From Flavobacteriales bacterium (lineage in GTDB: Bacteria > Bacteroidota > Bacteroidia > Flavobacteriales > Flavobacteriaceae), in contig WTIP01000051.1 of the NCBI GenBank assembly GCA_011525195.1, positions 1 to 42,807 on the forward strand: a stretch of DNA of 42,807 nt, written 5' to 3'. Both the position numbers and the translations under genes were made by a program. Each line of letters begins with the position of its first letter. The stretch's first letter is position 1. Of the stretch, positions 1-8,434 are shown piece by piece. Below the pieces are notes generated by a model, which was not told where the DNA came from, made no database searches, and saw only the letters and a list, made by a program, of their open reading frames with translations.

Positions 1-655
1 TAAAAAGATACCAGTCATTATTCCCAATATTTCCAAATTTATAGGCCATTTCATCGACATATTGATTTTCAGGATTGCTGCCGTCTAGATTGTCTGTAAA
101 AGTATAGCGTATACCTGTTTCAAGCCCTAAGACAAGCAATGGATTTGGGTTTAATTTAAAGCCAAGAATAAAAGGAATGGCAAATTTTTCTTCTTTTCCA
201 TAATTGGTGTAGTCTGGTTGGTTTAATGGACCTGAAGGATTCACGAGAAGCTGATTGTATCTAAAATAGCTTATACCATAAAATAAATAGGGGGAAAAAT
301 TAAAATCTGCATCATGGAGGTTAAATGTTTTAAAATTGAATTCTACCCCAAGGGTTGCATCTTGAATCCCATTTTCAAATGTATAAGCTCTGTTGTAGCG
401 GTTTAAATCACTATTATTATTATTCTCGATTCCTCTTATTGTAGTAAAGGTGAGCCCTCCCCTAAAAGAATAGCGCTCTGTAATATTCCACTTATAAATC
501 ACTCCTACTGCTAGTGAATTGGGATCGAGATAACGATTTGTTCCAATATCGCCAATATAATTACTCCCCCCAATAAAGAGTCCTAGCTCGTGAAATTGTC
601 CATGAGCAAAAAATCCTGAAAAACAGTAGATAAAAAATAGCAGCCTTGCTAACAT
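1..655 (-). CDS. DUF6089-type outer-membrane beta-barrel protein (3' end outside window)
   Basis: The reading frame is open from the window edge to an ATG at 655, so the C-terminus is missing. The protein starts with a hydrophobic signal peptide (MLARLLFFIYCFSGFFAHGQ), followed by a mature start FHELGLFIGGSNYIGDIGTN. That is typical of the small flavobacterial outer-membrane proteins annotated as DUF6089; this match is from memory of the family. It then alternates short amphipathic strands and Gly/Asn-rich turns, as in an 8-10 strand barrel. The frame stays open upstream to the NAD kinase stop at 725, but the signal peptide makes 655 the best start. It lies 69 bases downstream of NAD kinase on the same strand and is probably co-transcribed. 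Its function is unknown; a role in envelope structure is only inference. Confidence 0.72.
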   Translation of the reverse strand, partial: MLARLLFFIYCFSGFFAHGQFHELGLFIGGSNYIGDIGTNRYLDPNSLAVGVIYKWNITERYSFRGGLTFTTIRGIENNNNSDLNRYNRAYTFENGIQDATLGVEFNFKTFNLHDADFNFSPYLFYGISYFRYNQLLVNPSGPLNQPDYTNYGKEEKFAIPFILGFKLNPNPLLVLGLETGIRYTFTDNLDGSNPENQYVDEMAYKFGNIGNNDWYLF

Positions 656-724
656 TAATCCCGTCTTAAGAAGAGTTGAGTCCTTGTGGGAACTCCACAA
701 AATACTAACCTTAAAACACTGATT

Positions 725-1606
725 TTATTGTGTATTTCTCTTGTCTTGCCCCCAAAATAATTTTTCTCTAAGCATGGCGTAAAAATCTGATCCGTGAAGT
801 TGTATGGTTTCAATAGTGTAAGGTGCCTTTTTTAGATAAATATCATTCCCGTTCTCGAGGGTTAATATTCTCGAATCCAAAGAGAGTAAGTGGTTTTTAC
901 TTCTTCCTTGAACAGAGATTTTAATTGTAGTAGTATCTGGGACAATTAAGGGGCGCATATTGATATTATGGGGAGCAATTGGATTCAAAATCCAGCAAGC
1001 TGCATCGGGCGCTACAATAGGACCCCCACTGCTAAGAGAGTAGCCTGTAGAGCCAGTAGGAGTGGAGATAATAAGCCCATCAGACCAGTAAGTAGTGAGT
1101 GGCTTACCATCTAATTCAGTATGAATGCTTAACATGGCAGTTGTATTTTTTCGATTTACACTGACTTCATTTAATGCAACTCCACATTCTTCCAGTAAAG
1201 AGAGTGATTCTTTTGTTTGAATTTGAAGAAGTGAACGCGAGAGAATACTGTACTGCTTTTTAAAAAATAAATCAAGACCTTCATTAAGTGCATCGCGGTG
1301 CAAAGCTGTGAGAAATCCCAACCGTCCTGTATTGATCCCTAAAATTGGAATTTTTGAGTCCTGTACGAGCGTTACAGCCCTTAAAATAGTCCCATCACCC
1401 CCTATTGAAAATAAAAAATCAAATCCCCTTTCCAGTTTCTGATCCTCCTCAAAATAGGAGTAAGAGGATCCCTCTGTCCCCAGGTGCTTTTTTAACCGAT
1501 TGACTAAGCTAAATTCATGCCCCTGTGATTCTAGGTAGTTGGCCGTTGCTTTTACATACTGAAGGGTTTCTTCAGAAAAAAAAGCACTGTAAAGCGCGAT
1601 TTTCAT
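725..1606 (-). CDS. nadK: NAD kinase
   Basis: Phosphorylates NAD+ to NADP+ in the cytoplasm. The 293-residue protein has the GGDG motif at residues 69-72 (FSIGGDGTILRA), which binds the nucleotide phosphates. It also has the NE/S motif (ALNEVSV) and the glycine-rich segment TPTGSTGYSLSSGGPIVAP found in bacterial NAD kinases. An upstream in-frame ATG at 1621 would add five residues (MKIKI), but the family normally starts MKIA(I/L)Y, so I prefer 1606. It is transcribed divergently from pdxJ across about 130 bases. A CBS-domain gene that I recall between these two genes in many flavobacteria is absent here. Confidence 0.95.
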   Translation of the reverse strand: MKIALYSAFFSEETLQYVKATANYLESQGHEFSLVNRLKKHLGTEGSSYSYFEEDQKLERGFDFLFSIGGDGTILRAVTLVQDSKIPILGINTGRLGFLTALHRDALNEGLDLFFKKQYSILSRSLLQIQTKESLSLLEECGVALNEVSVNRKNTTAMLSIHTELDGKPLTTYWSDGLIISTPTGSTGYSLSSGGPIVAPDAACWILNPIAPHNINMRPLIVPDTTTIKISVQGRSKNHLLSLDSRILTLENGNDIYLKKAPYTIETIQLHGSDFYAMLREKLFWGQDKRNTQ

Positions 1607-1734
1607 AATCTTAATCTTCACTCAAAGGTAAGAAAGTCCTTTAAATGCGTCTCGAGTAACTCTAAATTATGCGCGGAATAAAAACCCTAATTTTATTTTA
1701 AATTAAAAAAGAACCAAATACTTTAGCAAAGAAA

Positions 1735-2451
1735 ATGACCGCTTTAAGTGTAAATATTAATAAAGTAGCAACGCTTCGTAATGCGCGGGGTGGAAATGTG
1801 CCAGATTTGCTCCAAGTAGCTGAAGACCTTCAGCAATATGGTGCACAAGGCATTACGATCCATCCACGGCCAGATGAACGTCACATTCGCTATGAAGACG
1901 CACGTCAATTACCTCAAGTACTCACTACAGAATTTAATATTGAAGGTAATCCCATCCCTGAATTCAAGGAATTGGTACTTTCAATCCAGCCCACACAAGT
2001 AACATTAGTTCCAGATGCTGAGGACGCAATTACCTCCAATGCAGGTTGGGATATCCTAAAACACAAAACTTTTTTAAAAGAGACCATTGCTGATTTCAAG
2101 GCTGCAGGAATTCGAACTTCTATTTTTATAGATCCCGTCATAGAGATGGTTGAAGGAGCAAAAGAAGTAGGAACTGATCGGATAGAACTCTATACAGAAG
2201 CTTATGCCAAAAACTATCAGCAAAGTCCAGAACAAGCAATTAAACCCTATATACTTGCAGCAGAAAAAGCGGTAGAGTTAAACCTTGGCATTAATGCAGG
2301 ACATGACTTAAGCCTCGAAAATATTCAATACTTTGCTCAGCATATTCCCCAATTATTGGAAGTATCAATAGGTCATGCCTTGATATGTGAAAGCCTATAT
2401 TTAGGCTTTGAAAATGTCATTCCTATGTATTTACAACGATTAAAGTTTTGA
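1735..2451 (+). CDS. pdxJ: pyridoxine 5'-phosphate synthase PdxJ
   Basis: Condenses 1-deoxy-D-xylulose 5-phosphate with 3-amino-2-oxopropyl phosphate to pyridoxine 5'-phosphate, the last ring-forming step of DXP-dependent vitamin B6 synthesis. The 238-residue length is normal for this TIM-barrel enzyme. Diagnostic segments are the N-terminal NINKVATLRNARGG, the phosphate-binding ITIHPRPDERHI, and the C-terminal LGINAGHDLSLENI and EVSIGHALI. It starts at ATG 1735. A near-consensus -7 element (TACTTTAG, 1719-1726) lies just upstream, which would give a very short leader. The stop overlaps the TTG start of the next gene (TTGA), so the two genes are translationally coupled. Confidence 0.96.
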   Translation: MTALSVNINKVATLRNARGGNVPDLLQVAEDLQQYGAQGITIHPRPDERHIRYEDARQLPQVLTTEFNIEGNPIPEFKELVLSIQPTQVTLVPDAEDAITSNAGWDILKHKTFLKETIADFKAAGIRTSIFIDPVIEMVEGAKEVGTDRIELYTEAYAKNYQQSPEQAIKPYILAAEKAVELNLGINAGHDLSLENIQYFAQHIPQLLEVSIGHALICESLYLGFENVIPMYLQRLKF

Positions 2452-3227
2452 AACTACTTCACAGTACCATACTGGGTGAAACAGGTCCAGATTTACTTAT
2501 TTTACATGGCTTTTTAGGAATGAGTGACAACTGGAAAACCCATGCAAAAAATTGGGTGGCTAGTGGTTTTAGAGTTCATCTTATTGACCAGCGTAATCAC
2601 GGGAGAAGCTTTTGGAGTGCTGATTTTAGTTATGAAGTAATGGCCGCAGATCTCGCTTATTATTGCGAAGCCAAAAAGCTTGAAAAAGTTCTTCTTTTAG
2701 GGCATTCTATGGGGGGTAAAACGGTTATGTTTTTTGCAACGCATTATCCCGAATTTGTAAGCGCTTTTATAGTCGCTGATATTGCCCCTAAATCTTATCC
2801 CCCCCATCATCAAAAAATTTTAGAGGGACTATCCCGTTTAGATTTTAATACAATACAATCAAGGGGAGCAGCTGATACGTTTTTAGCACAGTTTGTAAAA
2901 GAGCCGGGCGTACGTCTCTTTCTCCTCAAAAACCTTTTTTGGAAAAATAAAGAAACCCTGGGCTTGAGATTGAATATAGCAATATTAAAAAATGCGAGTG
3001 AAGCCATTGGAGCTAACCTAGCTGCTACAGCCCTCTCCACCCAGTCTTGTTTATTTGTAAAAGGAGAATTATCAGATTATATAGGAGCCGCTGACTTGCC
3101 TCTCATTCAGCACTATTTTCCAAAGGCAACCCTTATTACGATTCCAAAAGCAGGTCACTGGCTTCATGCAGAACAACCAGTACTTTTTTTTGAGCAAGTA
3201 ACCCAATGGCTGCTCAAGCAAATTTAA
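2448..3227 (+). CDS. alpha/beta-hydrolase, YbfF-type esterase
   Basis: A 259-residue cytoplasmic alpha/beta-fold hydrolase. It has the oxyanion segment LHGFLGMSDNW near residue 21, DQRNHGRS, the nucleophile elbow GHSMGG (Ser87) and the catalytic His237 in AGHWLHAEQP. This pattern matches the YbfF/acyl-CoA esterase-like branch often found beside pdxJ in flavobacteria; the substrate is unknown. The start is a TTG at 2448 that overlaps the pdxJ TGA stop. No in-frame ATG lies near the conserved N-terminus, so the TTG is well supported. Confidence 0.88.
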   Translation: MKLLHSTILGETGPDLLILHGFLGMSDNWKTHAKNWVASGFRVHLIDQRNHGRSFWSADFSYEVMAADLAYYCEAKKLEKVLLLGHSMGGKTVMFFATHYPEFVSAFIVADIAPKSYPPHHQKILEGLSRLDFNTIQSRGAADTFLAQFVKEPGVRLFLLKNLFWKNKETLGLRLNIAILKNASEAIGANLAATALSTQSCLFVKGELSDYIGAADLPLIQHYFPKATLITIPKAGHWLHAEQPVLFFEQVTQWLLKQI

Positions 3228-3317
3228 TTTTAACATTTTAGTTAAAAACGTGATATTTTACTGAACTTCAGGGATTATAGTATTCTTGTTTTATTTTTGA
3301 CCCTAATTTATAAAAGG

Positions 3318-3803
3318 ATGAAAGCAGTTGTACGGCGCGCCATTAAAAGTGACAGTGAGGCCATATTAAATCTAATTCAAGAATTAGCTGCCTTTGAGAA
3401 AGAACCTGAAAGTGCTCAGTTGTCTTTAAAGGATATTGAACGCTATGGATTTGGAGCAAAACCTTTATTTCATTGCTTAGTGGCAGAAGTAGAAAACCAA
3501 GTAGTAGGGATGGCACTTTATTACGAACGCTTTTCAACCTGGAAAGGACCTACCTTGCATTTAGAGGATTTAATTGTCACTGAGACTGCTAAAAATCAAG
3601 GAATTGGCACTCAGTTATATGCGGCCTTTATTCAGCAAGCGTATGCTCAGGGCGTAGAACGGATTGATTGGAATGTCTTGGATTGGAATCTTCCTGCCGT
3701 ACATTTTTATCAAAAAAGCGGCGCGACTGTCCTTCACGAATGGTCTACGGTACAAATGCATAAAGCCGAAATGAAAGCCTATTTAAATTCAATTCAATCA
3801 TGA
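3318..3803 (+). CDS. GNAT family N-acetyltransferase
   Basis: A 161-residue GCN5-related acetyltransferase. The acetyl-CoA pyrophosphate loop is visible as TAKNQGIGTQLYAAF (Q/RxxGxG/A motif). It is preceded by the strand LHLEDLIVT and followed by WNVLDWNLPAVHFYQKSGA, the typical motif B with its conserved Asn and Tyr. This resembles diamine/spermidine N-acetyltransferase-like members, but the acceptor cannot be told from sequence. An upstream TTG at 3297 would add seven residues. The ATG at 3318, preceded by AAAAGG, gives the expected start MKAVVRRAIKSD. The stop overlaps the aspartate kinase start by four bases (ATGA). Confidence 0.88.
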   Translation: MKAVVRRAIKSDSEAILNLIQELAAFEKEPESAQLSLKDIERYGFGAKPLFHCLVAEVENQVVGMALYYERFSTWKGPTLHLEDLIVTETAKNQGIGTQLYAAFIQQAYAQGVERIDWNVLDWNLPAVHFYQKSGATVLHEWSTVQMHKAEMKAYLNSIQS

Positions 3804-5053
3804 AGGTTTTAAAATTTGGTGGGGCTTCTGTAAAAGATGCTGCAGGAGTAAAAAATTTGGTCCATGTACTGAATACTGTTGGTACTCAAGATACTTTGGT
3901 TGTCGTTTCTGCTATGGGCAAGACAACAAACGCCCTTGAAAGAATTATAGAAGTTTATTTTGAGGATAAGAAAAAAGTGAATCAAGAGATTCTAATACTC
4001 AAAGAATTTCATCTTCAAATTATTAATGAATTATTTGAATCAAAAACGGCTAAAGTAGTTCGTGCTGTACAGGAATATTTTGATGAATTAATAGACTTTT
4101 TAAAACGCAATAAAGCGCCCAATTACAACTTTGTTTATGATCAAGTAGTCAGTTATGGAGAATTACTTTCTACCACTATTATTCATCATTATTTTGAACA
4201 TCAGGGCTGGAAGAGTTATTGGCTAGACGCCAGAGCGTGTATTAAAACAGATGACTATTACCGTGCCGCAAATTTAAATTGGGAAGCCACCCAGCAAGAG
4301 GTCCAATCTCATGTGAAAGGAAAGTCACTCGTCATTACCCAAGGCTTTATAGGGAGTAGTTCAAATAATTTTACAACCACTCTTGGTCGTGAGGGTTCAG
4401 ATTACAGCGCCGCTATTTTTGCATATGCTCTAAATGCAGAATCTGTTACAATTTGGAAAGATGTTCCTGGCGTACTCAATGGGGATCCAAGGGTGTTTAA
4501 AGAAACCAAGCTACTTCATCAAATCTCTTACAGAGAAGCTATTGAGCTGGCTTTTTATGGGGCCTCTGTAATTCATCCCAAAACACTTCAGCCACTCCAA
4601 AGAAAGGAAATCCCACTTTTTGTTAAGTCTTTCGAAAACCCAGAGGCTACAGGAACTGCTGTTTCAAAAGGGAAAACACTCGACCCTATGATACCTTGTT
4701 TTATCATCAAGAAAGACCAGGTATTAATTCGCTTATCTTCTATTGATTTTTCGTTTATTGTAGAGGAAAATATCAGCTATATTTTCGGATTACTTCACGA
4801 ATATCAAATGCCTGTTGAACTAATTCAAAATTCAGCCATAAGCTTTTCAGTTTGTGTCAATAATAAATACAAGCGTTTAGAAGAACTCGTATTGGTGTTG
4901 CGCTCAAGATTTAAAGTAGAAGTCAAAGAGCAGGTAGATTTATTTACGATTCGTCACTTTGACACGAAGGCGCTTGCGTCTATTCGTAAAAATGGAAAGC
5001 AAATACTATTAGAACAACGCACAGAAGAAACAGCCCAATTTGTGATGGGTTAA
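3800..5053 (+). CDS. lysC: aspartate kinase (monofunctional)
   Basis: Phosphorylates L-aspartate to 4-phospho-aspartate, the first step to lysine/diaminopimelate, threonine and methionine. The protein has 417 residues. The N-terminal amino-acid kinase domain carries KFGGASVKDAAGV and TTLGREGSDYSAAIFA (aspartate/ATP binding). The stretch IWKDVPGVLNGDPR and EAIELAFYGASVIHPKTLQP closes the kinase domain. The C-terminal 120 residues form ACT-type regulatory repeats, so feedback control is likely, though the effector is not evident. No homoserine dehydrogenase domain is fused. It is coupled to the GNAT gene by an ATGA overlap. Its stop overlaps by four bases the stop of the convergent dehydrogenase gene. 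Confidence 0.94.
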   Translation: MKVLKFGGASVKDAAGVKNLVHVLNTVGTQDTLVVVSAMGKTTNALERIIEVYFEDKKKVNQEILILKEFHLQIINELFESKTAKVVRAVQEYFDELIDFLKRNKAPNYNFVYDQVVSYGELLSTTIIHHYFEHQGWKSYWLDARACIKTDDYYRAANLNWEATQQEVQSHVKGKSLVITQGFIGSSSNNFTTTLGREGSDYSAAIFAYALNAESVTIWKDVPGVLNGDPRVFKETKLLHQISYREAIELAFYGASVIHPKTLQPLQRKEIPLFVKSFENPEATGTAVSKGKTLDPMIPCFIIKKDQVLIRLSSIDFSFIVEENISYIFGLLHEYQMPVELIQNSAISFSVCVNNKYKRLEELVLVLRSRFKVEVKEQVDLFTIRHFDTKALASIRKNGKQILLEQRTEETAQFVMG

Positions 5054-5997
5054 AGGGCTAAAAAGGCCACTTTTTCAACTATCGTTTGAGCCAGTTTAAG
5101 ATGACTTTCAAAAGTCCAGCCACCTACATGGGGACTCAGTAATACCTGATCTGATTGGAGTAAATAGGAAAGCGCCTCAGGTCTTTTTTGGGAATTAAAA
5201 ATCGAGTGAAATGAACTCGATTCATATGCTAAGACATCCAAACCTGCACCTAAAATTTTTTTAGTTTTTAATCCCTCTACTAAATCCTCTGTTACTACTG
5301 CTTTCCCTCTCGCAGTATTGAGCAACCAAAAGGGATTTTTCATCTCATTGATAAAGGATTGATTAACCATTCCTAAAGTCTTCTCAGTTTGGGGAATATG
5401 AAGGCTTAAAATATGGGCTTTTTGCTGGAGGATTTCTAAAGAGACCTGTTGCGCATACTGATCATCTTTATCAGGCAAAATATCATAGCAGAGTACTTCT
5501 ACCTCAAAGCCTTGGAGCTTTTTAGCAAAGCTTTTACCCGTATTTCCATAGCCTATTATGCCTACTGTTTTTCCTTGGAGTTCCCAACCTCGATGTGCCT
5601 CTCTCAACCAATTGCCTCCCTGTATACTCTGGTGGGCAGGGCGTAGCTTATTCATCAAAGACAAGAGCATCCCCAAAGTGTGTTCGCCTACTGCATTTCT
5701 ATTTCCTTCTGGGGCTGCAAGAAGCGCTATATTTTTAGCACGCGCATAAGTAATGTCAATATTTTCTAGCCCAGCACCCACTCTGGCAATAAATTTTAGA
5801 TTCGGAGCATGGTCAATAAAGTGACGGTCGATGGGAAAACGGCTGCGAATTACAAGACCGCAAAAATTGGGAAGTTGTTTGAGTATTTCATCGAGGGGAA
5901 GGCTATAGGCTATGTGATTTGTAAAGCCCAATGCTTCAAGCCCCTCCATCAAGGCGGGATGATTTTCGTCTATATGAAGAATCTCTTTGGTATTCAT
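5050..5997 (-). CDS. D-2-hydroxyacid dehydrogenase (phosphoglycerate dehydrogenase-like)
   Basis: A 315-residue NAD-dependent D-isomer 2-hydroxyacid dehydrogenase. The Rossmann motif is TVGIIGYGNTGKSFAKKL. The catalytic Arg lies in LNTARGKAVV and the catalytic His in LLSPHVGGWT. ARVGAGLENID is typical of the SerA-like branch. It lacks the C-terminal ACT domain of full-length SerA. It could act as 3-phosphoglycerate dehydrogenase or as a general hydroxyacid reductase; sequence alone does not decide. Its ATG follows the mgtE stop with no gap, so it is the last gene of the ribF-serS operon. Confidence 0.9.
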   Translation of the reverse strand: MNTKEILHIDENHPALMEGLEALGFTNHIAYSLPLDEILKQLPNFCGLVIRSRFPIDRHFIDHAPNLKFIARVGAGLENIDITYARAKNIALLAAPEGNRNAVGEHTLGMLLSLMNKLRPAHQSIQGGNWLREAHRGWELQGKTVGIIGYGNTGKSFAKKLQGFEVEVLCYDILPDKDDQYAQQVSLEILQQKAHILSLHIPQTEKTLGMVNQSFINEMKNPFWLLNTARGKAVVTEDLVEGLKTKKILGAGLDVLAYESSSFHSIFNSQKRPEALSYLLQSDQVLLSPHVGGWTFESHLKLAQTIVEKVAFLAL

Positions 5998-7356
5998 TTA
6001 AAAGCCCAAAACAATTTTGGCTATATAGAAAAAAAGGAAAATTCCGAAAATATCATTAGCTGTAGTAATAAAGGGACCTGTGGCTATGGCAGGATCAATT
6101 CCTCTTTTATCCAAAATGATGGGTATAAAAGTACCCACCAGGGCCGCCATCACAATGACGAGCATCATAGAGCCTGCTATGGTTAGACTCACAAATAGTT
6201 CCTGATTTGAAAGTATTCCAAAAACCATAATAACTAGGGCTAATGCTAAGCCATTGATAAGACTCAAGCCAACTTCTTTTAAGAGGCGATTAAATAAGGA
6301 GCCTTTTATAATGTCATTGGCTAATCCCTGAACAATTATAGCTGAAGACTGAACCCCTACATTTCCAGCCATAGCTGCAATTAGAGGCGTATAAAAGAAC
6401 AAATTTCGCAGCTGAGGTTCATTCATAATAGACTCAAAGTCCTGAAGGATAAAGACACTTCCCAATCCACCGAGCAGGCCTAAAAAAAGCCACGGCAATC
6501 GCGCTCTTACAAGCTCTAGAATAGAGTCATCTGCTTCTACATCATTAGAAATACCCGCCGCCAATTGGTAATCTTTTTCTGCTTCCTCTTTGATGACGTC
6601 TACAATATCGTCTATGGTGATCCTGCCCAGTAATTCTTTTTGTTGATTTACAACGGGGATGGCCTCTAGATCATATTTAGACATGATTTTGACAATCTCT
6701 TCTTTTTCTTGATCGACTGTAACAAAATCAACTTTAGGGATATAGATATCCTTTACTTTGGCTTTAGAATTGGCTGTAATTAAATCTTTTAAAGAGAGCC
6801 TCCCTTTTAATTTATTATGATCATCAACTACATAGATCGAGTGTACGCGCGTGACGTGTTCAGCTTGAGACCTCATTTCATTCAAGCATTTTAGAACACT
6901 GAGGTCTTCTTTTACTTTTACAAGCTCTTTAGCCATAAGCCCTCCGGCTGAATTTTCATCGTATTTTAATAATTCTCTAATGTCTTGAACGTGCTCATCG
7001 TCTTCAATTTCAGACATTACTTTTTCCTGCCGTTCTTCGGGAAGTTCAAGAATTAAATCTGCGGCATCATCTGTGTCTAGTTCCGCTACTTCAAGGGCAA
7101 TTTCCTTTGCTGAGAGCTTTTCTAATATCCCTTCACGGATATCGGGGTCTACTTCTGCTAGCGCTTCTGCAGTTGTTTCACTGTCTAATAGCTTTACGAC
7201 ATAAGTAGCTTCACTCAGCGTAAGTAATTCAATGATCTCCGCAATATCAGCATAGTGTACGGGTTTGAACTTCCTTTTCAGCTTGGCGCCTTCTTGTTTG
7301 AGGATTAACGCTTTGAGTTGTTCTAAAAAGGGAGTGTCAATTTGAAATGTTGCCAT
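5998..7356 (-). CDS. mgtE: magnesium transporter MgtE
   Basis: Inner-membrane Mg2+ channel/transporter. The 452-residue protein, normal for the family, has the N-terminal superhelical MgtE_N domain (about 1-135, with DTDDAADLILELPEERQ). Then comes a CBS pair (about 136-260: NSAGGLMAKELVKVKED and the repeat with VVNQQKELLGRITIDDIVDVI). Five membrane helices follow (about 290-450), with the pore signature PLIAAMAGNVGVQSSAI and the closing IDPAIATGPFITTANDI. The frame is open upstream to 7419, but the conserved N-terminus starts at ATG 7356, which overlaps the end of rsmA by 20 bases. The CBS/N-domains are known Mg2+ sensors that gate the pore. Confidence 0.95.
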   Translation of the reverse strand: MATFQIDTPFLEQLKALILKQEGAKLKRKFKPVHYADIAEIIELLTLSEATYVVKLLDSETTAEALAEVDPDIREGILEKLSAKEIALEVAELDTDDAADLILELPEERQEKVMSEIEDDEHVQDIRELLKYDENSAGGLMAKELVKVKEDLSVLKCLNEMRSQAEHVTRVHSIYVVDDHNKLKGRLSLKDLITANSKAKVKDIYIPKVDFVTVDQEKEEIVKIMSKYDLEAIPVVNQQKELLGRITIDDIVDVIKEEAEKDYQLAAGISNDVEADDSILELVRARLPWLFLGLLGGLGSVFILQDFESIMNEPQLRNLFFYTPLIAAMAGNVGVQSSAIIVQGLANDIIKGSLFNRLLKEVGLSLINGLALALVIMVFGILSNQELFVSLTIAGSMMLVIVMAALVGTFIPIILDKRGIDPAIATGPFITTANDIFGIFLFFYIAKIVLGF

Positions 7357-8122
7357 GGTCAATCCTTTTAGTAAGCTGGATGAAGTCATCCACTGAGAGG
7401 TTCTCAGGTCTGAGATCAAAGATACTATCTTCTCTTAAATTATCAGGAAGATTCAAGGATTTTAAGCTGTTGCGTAGTGTTTTCCGTCTTTGTTGAAAGC
7501 TTAATTTGACAATTTGTGTCAATAGTTTTTCGTTACATTCTAAGGTATAATCTTTTTTCCGCTCTAATCGTATGACCGCAGATTCTACTTTTGGAGGTGG
7601 ATTAAACACCTGCGGAGGCACAGTAAAGATATAGGTGGTATCATAATACAATTGTGTGAGTACAGAGAGTATCCCATATTTTTTAGAGCCCGGAAGTTCA
7701 CAGATGCGTTCCGCAACTTCTTTTTGGAACATTCCTGCTAAGAAAGGGATTTGTCCACGGTAGTCTAGGACTTTAAAAATAATTTGTGAAGAAATATTAT
7801 AAGGAAAATTTCCAATTACTGCAAAAGACTTTGGGCCTACTATTTGGGTCAAATCTAATTTTAAAAAGTCGCCTTCAATAAGATTAAAAGCAGTGGAAGG
7901 GTATTGCTTTTGCAAAAATTCAATTGATTCTTTATCAATTTCTATCAAGTGTAAGGCAGCCGCTTTTGCAATAATAAATTGGGTCAATACTCCTGTGCCA
8001 GGGCCAATTTCCACTATGTTTTTATGGGGGGTTACATCCAGCAAGTCTGCTATTTTTTTTGCCAGATTAAGATCAGTTAAAAAGTGTTGCCCTAATTTTT
8101 TTTTGGGGCGTACATAATTCAT
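7337..8122 (-). CDS. rsmA: 16S rRNA (adenine1518-N6/adenine1519-N6) dimethyltransferase RsmA (KsgA)
   Basis: Dimethylates the two adjacent adenines in the 3'-terminal hairpin of 16S rRNA during late 30S assembly, using S-adenosylmethionine. It shows PKKKLGQHFLTD at the N-terminus, SAM motif I (NIVEIGPGTGVLTQ) and the catalytic NFPY (VIGNFPYNIS). The C-terminal segment has FNPPPKVESAVIRL and LSFQQRRKTLRNSLK. There are two possible ATGs at 8128 and 8122. The ATG at 8122 overlaps the stop of the upstream DUF4286 gene as ATGA, so I prefer it (261 residues). It overlaps the mgtE start downstream. Confidence 0.95.
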   Translation of the reverse strand: MNYVRPKKKLGQHFLTDLNLAKKIADLLDVTPHKNIVEIGPGTGVLTQFIIAKAAALHLIEIDKESIEFLQKQYPSTAFNLIEGDFLKLDLTQIVGPKSFAVIGNFPYNISSQIIFKVLDYRGQIPFLAGMFQKEVAERICELPGSKKYGILSVLTQLYYDTTYIFTVPPQVFNPPPKVESAVIRLERKKDYTLECNEKLLTQIVKLSFQQRRKTLRNSLKSLNLPDNLREDSIFDLRPENLSVDDFIQLTKRIDHGNISN

Positions 8123-8433
8123 GGACATGATTTAATTAATTCTAGTCCTGTTCTAAAAAATAAAATCTGATCTCCAAATTTGCGCTGTACTTTTGCTCTC
8201 ATGGCGGCAGCGTTTTCTTTTAAGTAGGCTTTGTAAGCCGACTTGTCTTTCATATGGTATTGTACGGCATAGCTTTTACCTCCAAGATCTTGATCTGATA
8301 AGATTTCAAAGAGTTTGGTAGTGCTTATTTTTTGAGTTTTATGCATTTCAGGAATGTGCTCTTGCTCCATCCATTCCAGCCATTCTTTTTCTACTGAGGG
8401 TTCAACATGTGCAGTTACATTGTAGATAAACAT
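8119..8433 (-). CDS. DUF4286 family protein
   Basis: A 104-residue protein of unknown function. It begins MFIYNVTAHVEPSVEKEWLEWM with an HIPEM segment, and has a ferredoxin-like alternation of strands and helices typical of DUF4286 (dimeric alpha-beta barrel type; from memory). A much longer open frame extends upstream to 8571, but that part overlaps serS in another frame and is hydrophobic nonsense. The start at 8433 lies one base after the serS TGA. Its place between serS and rsmA is common in flavobacteria and suggests co-expression, not a specific role. Confidence 0.8.
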   Translation of the reverse strand: MFIYNVTAHVEPSVEKEWLEWMEQEHIPEMHKTQKISTTKLFEILSDQDLGGKSYAVQYHMKDKSAYKAYLKENAAAMRAKVQRKFGDQILFFRTGLELIKSCP

Positions 8434-8434
8434 C

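Noticed and set aside
5809-6186. 125-residue open frame on the plus strand
   Set aside because: It lies over the convincingly coded hydroxyacid dehydrogenase and mgtE in the other orientation; no signal, motif or start context supports it.
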